DNA of 45,251 nt from JAGMES01 sp023128035 (lineage in GTDB: Bacteria; Bacillota; Halanaerobiia; DY22613): NCBI GenBank assembly GCA_030627905.1, contig DAOVRZ010000036.1:1-45251 (forward strand). Direction: 5' to 3'. Each line of letters opens with the position of its first letter. The first letter of the stretch is position 1. The position numbers were made by a program, and so were the translations under genes. Shown in pieces: positions 7,372-19,300 of the stretch. A model generated the notes under the pieces. That model had not been told where the DNA came from, made no database searches, and was given only the letters and a program-made list of their open reading frames with translations.

Positions 7372-10300
7372 ATGAAATTTGACTTATCTGAGTATGATAG
7401 TTTACTTGATATTTTTTCTAATAATAAGTTTATATATAAAAACGGTATAAACTTTATATATGGGAAGCAAAAAGAAAATTTTATTACTTATGAAAAGCTA
7501 TATAATAAAGCTCTATGCCTACTTTTCCATTTGCAGAAAAGAGGCTTTAAATCTGGTGATGAACTAATTTTTCAGCTAGAAGACATTCAAGATTTTGTAT
7601 GTACATTTTGGGCATGTATTATGGGCAAAATTATTCCAGTACCAATATCGGTGGGAAGAAACGAAGAATCTAAACTCAAATTGACTAAAATATATGATAA
7701 ATTAAATAATCCTTATGTAATTACTACAGAAAATATCTTAGCAAATTTTTATATCATTGATGAGCAAATCAAGGAAAACGTAATTTTGATAGATGAGATC
7801 AGAGATGAAAGTAGGAAAGGAACTATTTATCCTGCAAAAATTGACGATATAGCCTTTATTCAATTTTCATCTGGTTCTACTGGAGATCCTAAAGGAGTTA
7901 TTTTAACACATAAAAGTATATTAACAACAGTGAATGCAATGATTAATGGTGTAGTTGCTTGTAATCATGATGATGTTTATTTAAGTTGGATGCCTCTAAC
8001 TCATGATTTAGGAATTATAGGTTGGCACATTACTCCTATATTTGCTACTGCAACTCAACATTTAATTCCCACGAATCTTTTCATTACAAATCCAAGAATT
8101 TGGTTAGAAAAAGTAAGTGAACATAAAGCAACATTGTTAGTAACTCCAAATTTTGCATTAAATTATTACCTAAAATCTCATCGGTCTGAGGTTGCAAAAA
8201 AATGGGATTTGTCAAGTGTGCGTATGCTTCTAATTGGTGCTGAACCTGTTTCAATAAAACTGTGTAAAGAATTTTCAAGAACTTTGAATGAATTTGGATG
8301 GAAAGATGATGTTATGCGTCCTGCTTATGGTATAGCAGAGGCAACTCTAGGTGTCACGATTGCATCAAGCGGGAGCCTTGAGGGAATATCTTTAGATCGT
8401 AGAAATTTATTAATTGATGAAAAAGTACAAGAAAACAATGAGAATGATGATAATAGTGTAATTTTTGCGAATATCGGAAAACCAATGATGGGTTGTAATG
8501 TTAGAATAACAAATAAAAATGGAAAAATTCTTAAAGATAATAAAATGGGCTATGTAGAGATTAGTGGTGATAATGTCACTAAAGGTTACTATAATGATGA
8601 AATTCTTACCAAAGAGGCCATTAAAGATGGTTGGTTAAATACAGGTGATTTGGGGTTTATGAGAAATGGAGAGTTAACTTTAACAGGAAGAGCAAAAGAT
8701 ATAATTTTCGTTAATGGACAAAACTTTTATCCACATGACATAGAACGTGTTGCGCAAGAAATTCCCGGGATTGAGTTAAATAAAATTGCAGTATGTGGCG
8801 TACCTGGAGAAAACAATTTTGAAAAAATTATTTGTTTTATTATATCACGTAAAAAAGCAGAAAACTTTGCTAAACTGGCTATTCAACTTAAAACACACAT
8901 TAGTAACAAAATGGGTATCGAAATATATAAATTCATTCCAGTGAAGAATATCCCAAAAACAACTAGTGGAAAAACGCAACGTTATAAATTAGCAACACAT
9001 TATCTTAATGGCGAATTTGATTCAGTAATTGAAGAACTTGACAATCATTTTGATTTACTTGAATCACAACGAGTGATTGAGTTACCAACTAATGAGGGCG
9101 AAACAAAATTAGTAAAAATCTGTGCAAATATTTTGGAAATTAATCAGCTGAGTATCACTGATAATTTGCTGAATGTAGGATTCAATTCTTTGAAGTTAGG
9201 AACACTTCTTGCTCAGATTCATATGGAGTTCGGCGTGGAAATGCCGATAAGTGAAATATTTCAAAATACTACGATTCAACAAATTGCAAACTATATTGAT
9301 GGTGCAGAAAAAAGTAAATATTCATTGATAGAAAATATTGAAAATGCAAATGGATTATATCCCGCTTCATCTGCACAAACCAGAATATATGCTGCTGCCT
9401 TAGAGAATGAGCATATAGCATATAATCAACCATACTTTATGTTGATTGAAGGTACGTTAGATTCATTACGTTTTGCTAACGTGTTGAAGAAGGTTATTCA
9501 GCGTCATGAATCATTTCGTACTTCTTTTAAAATGATAAATGATGAATTGATTCAACAGATTCATTCAGAAGTTGAGTTTGTATTTCCAATTATCGAAGTT
9601 TCTGAGAATGAAGTAGATGAACAAATTGATTCTTTTGTGCAATCGTTTGAACTAAGCCAAACCCCCTTATTTAGAGTTAATTTTCTTAAGATTGGCGATC
9701 AAAAGCATATATTTATGTTTGATATGCACCATATTATTACAGATGGTTGGTCAATTGGGCAATTTGCTGATGAAGTCAATCAACTCTATCGAGGTAATGA
9801 ATTACCTGAGTTACAGATTCAATATAAAGATTTTACTGCTTGGCAGAGTAAATTTTTTGAGACAGAATTCTATCGTAGTCAAGAAAAGTATTGGTTAGAT
9901 ACATTTGCAGATGAAATTCCGATACTTAATTTGCCTACTGATCGCCGGAGACCAGAAATAATGAGTTTTAATGGAGATCGGTACAAATTTAGAATCAATG
10001 AAGAATTGACATGTAAATTGAATGAATTAGCTGTACAACAAAATGCAACTTTATATATGATTTTAAACTCGTTTTTTTGTGTACTAATGGCTAAATATTC
10101 AGGACAAGAAGATTTCATATCAGGTGTTGCGGTTTCAGGAAGACAGCATCCAAGTTTGCAAAATCTAATTGGAATGTTTGTAAATATTTTAGCTGTACGA
10201 AATACTCCTAAAGGTGAGAAAAAATTTACTGAGTTCTTAATAGAAATGAAAGAAAATCTATTAAAAGCTTATGAAAATCAAGATTATCAATTTGATATGC

Positions 10301-13300
10301 TTGTCAATAAATTAGGACTCCAGCGTAGTTTTGATCGAAATCCTCTGGTTGATGTGGTATTTGTTTTGCAAAATACTGGACAAAGAGAGATACTTTTAGA
10401 TAATTTGAGGTTCACGCCTTATGAATATTCCAAAAAAGCATCTGTATATGATATCACATTAAATGCTTTTGAAATAGACGATTATATTCAGTTTGATTGC
10501 GAATACTGTACTGATATATTTGATAAAAAAACAATTAAAAAAATCGCTAGATATTTTACTACACTTATCGAAAATATAACTAATGATCCAGAGCAAAAAA
10601 ATTCAGATATTCAAATTCTATCAAAAGATGAGAAACAACAAATTTTATTTGGTTTTAATGATACAAAGATTGAGTATCCAAATAATAAGACCATTAATCA
10701 GTTATTTGAGGAAAGTGTTCAAAGATTTCCAGATCAAATTGCAGTAAGTTATGTTTCAGAAGATAGTAGTGAAGCTCATTTGACTTATAATAAATTAAAT
10801 CAAATGGCTAATCAATTAGGCAAATTATTACGTGAAAAAGGTGTAAAGGCAGATCAGATTGTTGGAATCATGGTAGGACGTTCAGTAGAGATGATCGTTG
10901 GTATACTGGGAATTTTAAAGGCTGGAGGAGCTTACTTGTCAATTGATCCAGAGTACCCAGTTTCCAGGAGCAAATTTATCTTGGAAAATAGCAAAACGAC
11001 CATTCTTTTAACTCAATCAGAGTTTATGGATATTTTCAAATTTAATGGTGAGTTTATAAATCTTAATGATGATGAATTATATAGTGGGATTAGTACTAAT
11101 CTTGAATCTAATATTACATCAGATGATCTTGCATATGTCTTATATACATCAGGTTCAACTGGTAATCCAAAAGGAGTTATGATTGAACATAAAAGCGTTT
11201 GTAATCTAGTTACTGCATTAGATAAGAATATTTATGAATACTATTCGTCACCGCTAAAGATAGTACTTCTTGCATCATATGTATTTGATGCATCAGTTCA
11301 GCAAATTTTCGCATCTTTACTTTTAGGTCATAAATTATTTATTGTACCTGAAGATGTTAGAAAAGATGGTGAGAGATTAGTTGAATATTATCGAACAAAT
11401 AGTATTGATATTTCAGATGGAACTCCAGCTCATTTGGATTTGATTTCAAAATCTATTGATAAACCTGTGAATGCGCTTCCAGTAAAGCATTTTATCATAG
11501 GTGGAGAGGCTATGTACGCTCGGACAGTAGTAGATTTTATTGATAAGTTTATAGATTATCGTCCAAATATAACTAATATTTATGGGCCAGCCGAATGCTG
11601 TGTCGATACTACTGCATATTTAGTTAAACTAGAAAGATTACACGAAGCACCAGTAGTTCCAATCGGTACACCCCTAGCGAATTCAGAAGTTTATATTTTA
11701 GGAAGAAATCAAGAGGTATTGCCAAGTGGAGCAGTAGGTGAAATTTATATTGCAGGAGAACGGTTAGCGCGTGGGTATTTTGATAATTTTGAATTGACTG
11801 AAGAGCGATTTGTCCAACATCTATTGCTATCTGATAGAAAAATGTATAGAACCGGTGATTTAGGAAGAATGCTACCAGACGGAATTATTGAATTTGTCGG
11901 TAGAATAGATTATCAAGTTAAAATTCGGGGATTTAGAATTGAATTAGGTGAAATTGAAGCGAAGTTATTAAAGCATGAAAGTGTTACCAAGGCAATTGTG
12001 ATAGATAGAGAAACTACTGAAGGAAATAAATATCTTTGCGCATATATAGTTTCTGCTTGTGAGATTTCAGTAGCAGAGATTAAAGAGTATCTTGCTAGTG
12101 AGTTACCAGAATACATGATTCCAGCATATTTTGTACAAGTAGCAGAGATTCCACTGACTATTAATGGAAAGATAGATCGCAAATCATTTCCTGAACCTGT
12201 TGGTGTAATAAAAGATATAGATATTGTCGCTCCTGAAAATGAGGTAGAAGAAAAACTAGTTGAGATTTGGTGCAAAATATTGGATGCTGAGAGAATTGGT
12301 ACTATGGACAATTTCTTTGAATTGGGTGGACATTCGTTAAATGCAACTTTATTAGTATCTAAAGTCAACAAGTTGTTTGGTATTAAGTTACCATTGAGAA
12401 AAATATTTACTAATCCCACTATAAAAGAACAGGCTAAAGTTATTGAAGGTTTGGAAAAGAAAAAACAATTAACAATTGAAAAGATACCGATAAGAGAATA
12501 TTATCCTGTCTCATCTGCGCAAAAAAGATTATTCTTGCTAAAAGAGTTCGGTGAACAAAATATGAGTTATAATGCTCCTGATATTAGAATAATCGAGGGT
12601 GAACTGGATCTCGAACGGTTGACGCAAGCTTTCAATGTTCTACTTAAACGGCATGATGCTTTTAGAACTTCTTTTACGGTGATTGATGGAGAGGTTGTAC
12701 AGAAAATCGCTGAAGATGTGGAATTTGCAATACCTTCTTATGAAGTACAGACAGATGATTTTAATACTGTTCTTGAACAATTTATTCGTCCATTTGATTT
12801 AAGTCAAGCACCCTTATTACGCGTAGAAATTATTAAATTTAATGACCAGCATTTATTTATGTTTGATATTCATCATATTATTTCTGATGGCCTTTCAATG
12901 GAGATTCTATACCGTGAGTTAAAGCAACTCTATGAAGGAATAGAATTAGCACAAATGAAGCTTCAATACAAAGATTTCGCGGTATGGCAAAATAAATTAT
13001 TAAAATCTAATGAAATGAAAAAACATCAAAATTATTGGCTAGACAGATTTGAAGGAGAAATTCCTGTTCTTGATCTGCCAATAGATTATTTAAGACCAGT
13101 TATTCAGAGTTTTGATGGAGATGACATCAGATTTTCATTGGATAGAGAAATGTCAAGAAAACTAAAAGACCTTGCTATTCAAAAAAATACTACATTGTTT
13201 ATGATACTTCTTGCAGCCTTTAATGTACTTTTAGCTAAACAAACAAATCAAGAAGACATAATCATAGGTTCACCTATTGTAGGAAGACGGAATGCAGATT

Positions 13301-16300
13301 TAAGTAATATTATTGGTATGTTTGTAAATACGCTAGCATTTAGAAACTATCCTACATTTGAAAAAATTTTTACACATTTTTTAGAAGAAGTAAAAGAAAA
13401 CACGCTCAGTGCTTTCGAACATCAAGATTATCAATTTGAAATGCTTGTGGAAAAGCTGGATTTAACACGTGATTTAAGTAGAAATCCTTTATTTGATGTT
13501 GTCTTTACTTTACAGAATACTCATCCACGGGAAATATCTATTGAATGTGCCAAATTATCACCTTATCAATTAAAACATCGGATAACAAAATTTGATATGA
13601 CATTAAATGCGTTTGAAGCGGAAAATAAGATTAATTTTGTGCTCGAATATGCTACTAAACTATTTAAACACGAAACTATAGAAATGATCTCCACTCGGTT
13701 TTTGAAGATTTTAAGAACTATTGCAGAAAATCCAGAATTAAAGATTGTTGACATCGAAATAATTTCAGAAAAAGAGAAAAATCAAATATTATTTGAGTGG
13801 AACAATACTAGCACAGACTATCCAAAATCAAAAACATTAGCAGAATTATTTGAAGAGCAGGTAGAAAGAGATCCTGATCAAATCGCACTAGTTTTTAGAG
13901 AGGGTAAGATGACATATCAGATATTAAATGAAAAAGCAAACCAATTAGCAGCTAAATTGCGGACCAAAGGAGTGGCAGCGGATAAGATAGTTGGAATGTT
14001 GGTCGAACCATCAATAGAGATGCTTATAGGAATTTTGGGTATTTTAAAAGCTGGTGGTGCTTATTTGCCTATCGATCCAGAATATCCAAAATCAAGAATT
14101 GAATATATTCTTCAAGATAGTGAAACAGATTTAATAATGATTCAAAATCATTTGAGTGATCTATTGTATTCATTTGAGGGAGAATTGATTAATCTTGAAG
14201 ATGATGGATTATATACTGGGGATGTTTCTAATTTTAATAACATAGCTTCATCAGATTCTTTAGCATATGTTATGTATACTTCAGGGACAACTGGTAAACC
14301 AAAAGGTAACTTGACAATGCATTATAACATTAGTCGTGTTGTAAAAAACACCAATTATATCGAGTTTACCCCTGATGATCGAGTTTTACAACTGTCGAAT
14401 TATTGTTTTGATGGGTCAACATTCAATATTTTTGGAGCATTACTAAATGGTTCAACACTTGTTGGAATAAATAAAGAAGAAATACTTGATCCAATGAAAT
14501 TAGGTGAATTTATTAGAATAAATAAAATTACAGTTTTCTTTATCACTGCTGCTATGTTTAATACATTGGTTGATACGAATATAGATTGTTTTACTAATAT
14601 GAGAAGAATTATCTTTGGTGGTGAAAGAGGATCTGCGCAGCATGTAAGCAAGGCTCTTCAGTATTTAGGCAAAGATCGCTTATTAAATGGATATGGGCCA
14701 ACAGAATCAACAGTCTTCGCAGTGGTTCATAAAGTTAATGAGCTAGATAAAAAAGCAGATAATGTCCTGATTGGTCAACCAATAAGTAACACCCAAGTAT
14801 ATATTGTTGATCAGAATAATCGCCTACAACCAATTGGTGTAGTTGGGGAGTTATGTATTTCAGGTGATGGATTAGCTCGTGGATATTTGAATCAAACAGA
14901 ATTATCAGCAGAAAAATTTGTAATTAATCCATTTGTTGAAGGTACACGGATGTATCGAACTGGAGATCTAGCAAGATGGTTGCCAAATGGCGTAATCCAG
15001 TTTATTGGTCGGAAAGATAATCAAGTTAAGATTAGAGGATTCCGTATTGAGCTCGAAGAGATTGAGTTTCAGTTATTACAACATAATTCTATAAATGAAG
15101 CTATAGTTATTGCGCGAGATGAGAATGTAGGTAATAGTAAATATCTAACTGCATATATCGTTACTGATGAAGAATTGTCAAGTGCTAAGATACGTAAGTT
15201 TCTTTCGAAGGAATTACCTCAATATATGATTCCTACATATTTAATTTTATTAGATCGCTTGCCACTTACTCCAAATGGTAAAGTTGATCGCAGAGCATTA
15301 CCAATACCTGAAGAAGGTTTGATGAGTGGTGTTGAATATGTAGCCCCAAGTAATGATATCGAAATAAGATTGGTTAATATTTGGAAAGATGTACTTGGAG
15401 TACAAAAAGTAGGGCTATTAGATAATTTCTTTGATTTAGGTGGTCATTCTTTGAAGGCTACTATGCTAGTTTCAAAAGTGCATAAAGAGTTTCAAACTGA
15501 ACTACAGCTAAAAGAAATATTTAATAAGCCTACAGTTAAAGAATTAGCAGAGGTTATTACGGCAACAGATAAAAAGCAGTATTCAACAATTACACCAATA
15601 AATGAACAAGAATATTATCCAACTTCGTCTGCTCAGAAACGGCTTTTAGTAATTGACCAACTAGCAAACAATAGTATTACATATAATATGCCTTTAATAT
15701 CAACAATTAAAGGAAATCTTGATAAAGCTAAGCTAACTTCAGCTTTTCAAGCTTTGATTCAGCGGCATGAATCTTTGCGAACATCGTTTACAATAATAGA
15801 CGGAGAATCAATGCAAAAAATACATCAAAAAGTGAATTTTACTCTTTCATATCAGGAATCTGAAGAAGATAAGTTAAATCAAATAGTAGATAAATTTGTT
15901 AAGCCATTTGATTTAACTAAAACTCCATTATTAAGAGCTGGATTAGTCAATTATAAAAAAGATTGTTATTTATTTATGGTAGATATGCATCATATTATTT
16001 CAGATGGTGTTTCCACAGAAATAATATTCAAAGATTTATTTGCTCTCTATGATGATGAAGAATTACCTGCATTACGGATTCAATATAAAGATTTTGCTAA
16101 TTGGCAGAACGAATTTTTGCAGTCTGATAAAGTAAAAAAACAAGAAGAATTTTGGATGAAGCAATTTGAAGATAATATTCCTGTCCTTAATCTGCCGATT
16201 GATTATTCACGACCATCTGTAATGACATTTGAAGGTGATTCAATTATAAATATTTTGGATGAAAAGATGTCAGATAGTTTAAGAACTCTGGCAACTGAAA

Positions 16301-19300
16301 ATGATGTAACTTTATATATGTTATTATTAACAGTTTATAATATATTACTAGCAAAGTATGCAAATCAAAAAGATATTATAATAGGCACACCAATTGCAGG
16401 CCGACGTCATGCAGATATCGAGAATATTATTGGTATGTTTGTTAATTCGTTAGCACTAAGAAATTATATTAATTATGAGAGATCCTTTACTGAATTTTTA
16501 AGTGAAGTTAAGGAGAATACTCTACAGGCCTTTGAAAATCAAGATTATCAATTTGAAATGTTAGTTGACAAGCTAAATCTAGAGCGTGATACCGGTCGTA
16601 ATCCTTTATTTAACGTTATGTTTGCTTTTCAAAATGCTAACGATATGTCTATTTACGGTAGTAATTTAAAATATCAATCAAGTGGTGGAGAGCTAAAGTT
16701 TAGTATATATAACGATTATAAATATCAGATTGCAAAATTTGACCTCTTATTGGTGGCATTTGAAGCAGATGGAAAAATTAATTTTAAATGGGATTATAGT
16801 ACTGTATTGTATAAGAAAGAGACAATCGAGCAAATAGCTGAACATTTTATACATATATTAGAAGAAATTTGTAAAACTCCAGAAAAACGCTTGGAAAAGA
16901 TTCAGATGATTTCAGCAGAAGAGAGAGAAGAATTCCTCTATACTTTTAATAAAACAAGAGTAGAATATCCAAAAGAAAAAGTTATTCACGAACTCTTTAG
17001 AGAACAAGTTTATAGAACTCCTGATCACTATGCGGTTACTTTTGGAGATGATAAATTAACATATTCTGAATTAAATGAAAAATCAAATCAATTAGCTCAT
17101 GTTTTAAAGTGTAAAGGTGTGGTGCCAGATAAAATTGTAGGGATTATGGTTGATCGTTCATTAGAGATGCTAATTGGTATTCTTGGAATTTTAAAAGCTG
17201 GTGGAGCTTATCTACCAATTGATCCTGACTATCCAGAAAATCGCATTAAGTATATTCTTGATGATAGCGATGTAGAGATTGTCTTATCTCAGAAAAATCT
17301 AATGAATCAGCTATCATTTACAGGTGAATTGATAGATATAAATGATGGTGAACTATACAAAGGTATAAGTACTGATCTTGAAGTAATTAATGGACCAAAG
17401 GATTTAGCATATATTATCTATACATCAGGTTCTACAGGGAATCCAAAAGGCGTTATGGTTGAACATAGGGGAGTTATCAATTATATTACCTGGGCCAGCA
17501 AAATGTATTTAGATGAAGAACGCTGTGATTTTCCACTTTATTCATCTCTATCATTTGATTTAACTGTTACATCTATTTACGTACCATTGCTTTCTGGAAA
17601 TACAATTGTTGTTCAAGATGACAAAGAATTATTGATTTCCAAGATTATTAAAGAAGATCGAGTTCAAATAATAAAATTAACCCCTGCACATTTGAAAGTA
17701 ATCAAAGAAATCGAGGTAAGTAATACTAATCTGAAACGAATGATAGTAGGCGGTGAAGCATTAACTGTCGAATTAGCGGCAGATATTCATCATAAATTTG
17801 CTGGAAAAGTAGAAATTTACAATGAATATGGCCCAACCGAAACAGTTGTCGGATGTATGATACACAAATTTGACCCTGATCAAGACACAAACATAACTGT
17901 ACCGATTGGAACTCCAGCAGATAATGTACAGATATATCTACTTGATCAAAAGCATCACTTAGTTGCAGAAGGGGTTACAGGTGAAATTTACATCTCTGGA
18001 GATGGTGTAGCTAGAGGATATATCAACAAACCGGAACTAGTGGCTCAAAGATTTATGTTAAATCCATTCATGCCAGGTGAGAAGATGTATAAAACAGGTG
18101 ATCTTGGTCGAAGATTACCTAATGGAAAAATTGAGTTTTTGGGAAGAATAGATAATCAAGTTAAGATTCGTGGATATCGGATTGAATTAGGTGAAATTGA
18201 AAGTCACTTACTTAAATCTAAAGCGATTGATGAAGCAATAGTGATTGCTCGTAATAGTGGAGATGATACATATCTTACATCGTACATTGTGCAAAATGAT
18301 CAAAATTATTCAGTTCAAGATATTAAAGAAGATTTGAATGCTAAATTGCCAGAGTATATGATTCCCACTTATTTTATCCAAATGGATCGTTTGCCACTAA
18401 CACCAAATGGCAAGATTGATAAAAAAGCGTTACCAAATCCTGAAATAAGTAATACTGGTGAAAATACTGGAAACCCACGTAATGAACTAGAAGAAAAACT
18501 TATTGAAATTTGGAAAAAAGTTCTGGGTAGAGATGAACTAGGGATTTATGATAACTTTTTTGAACTTGGTGGACACTCATTAAAGGCAACTCAGCTATTG
18601 GCAAGAATTTTTAGAGACATGAATATTGAACTTTCACTATTGGAAATATTTAACAAACCAACTATTGCTGAACTTGCCGAAATTATGCAAGTTACTGAAA
18701 CAAGTATATATTCTTCGATTGAGCCTGTGGAGGAAAGAGAGTATTATCCATTATCATCAGCACAAAAGAGAATATATATTATGAGTCGTTATGGTGATGT
18801 TGGAACCACTTATAATATGCCGATGATTATGACAATGTATGGTCATTGTGATTATGACCGCTTTGTAGAAGCTTGGGAGACGATTGTAGAACGTCATGAA
18901 ACATTTAGAACAAGCTTTGAAATTATCAATAAAGATCCAGTCCAAATTATTCATCAAGATAGCGAGTTTTCGGTTGGGTATCGTGAGGCTAATGAAAAAG
19001 AAATAGATGGACTAATTAAAGAGTTTATACGCTCATTTGATTTAAGTAAAGCACCACTTCTGCGGGTACAGATTGTCAAAGTTGATGATCGTTACTTGAT
19101 TTTATTTGATACACATCATATTATAGCAGATGGTCTTTCGTTTGAAACTATCTTTAAAGAAGTATTTGAATTGTATCAAGGCGAAGATTTGCCTGATTTA
19201 AGAATTCAGTACAAAGATTTTGCGGTATGGCAGAATGAACTTTTAGATTCTGGTGAGTTAACCGATCAAGAGGATTATTGGTTAAACCAATTATCTGGTC

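Noticed and set aside
11913..12419. Long minus-strand open frame within NRPS1
   Set aside because: It is antisense to A1/PCP1 core motifs with no ribosome binding site or recognisable domain; a shadow of the coding strand.
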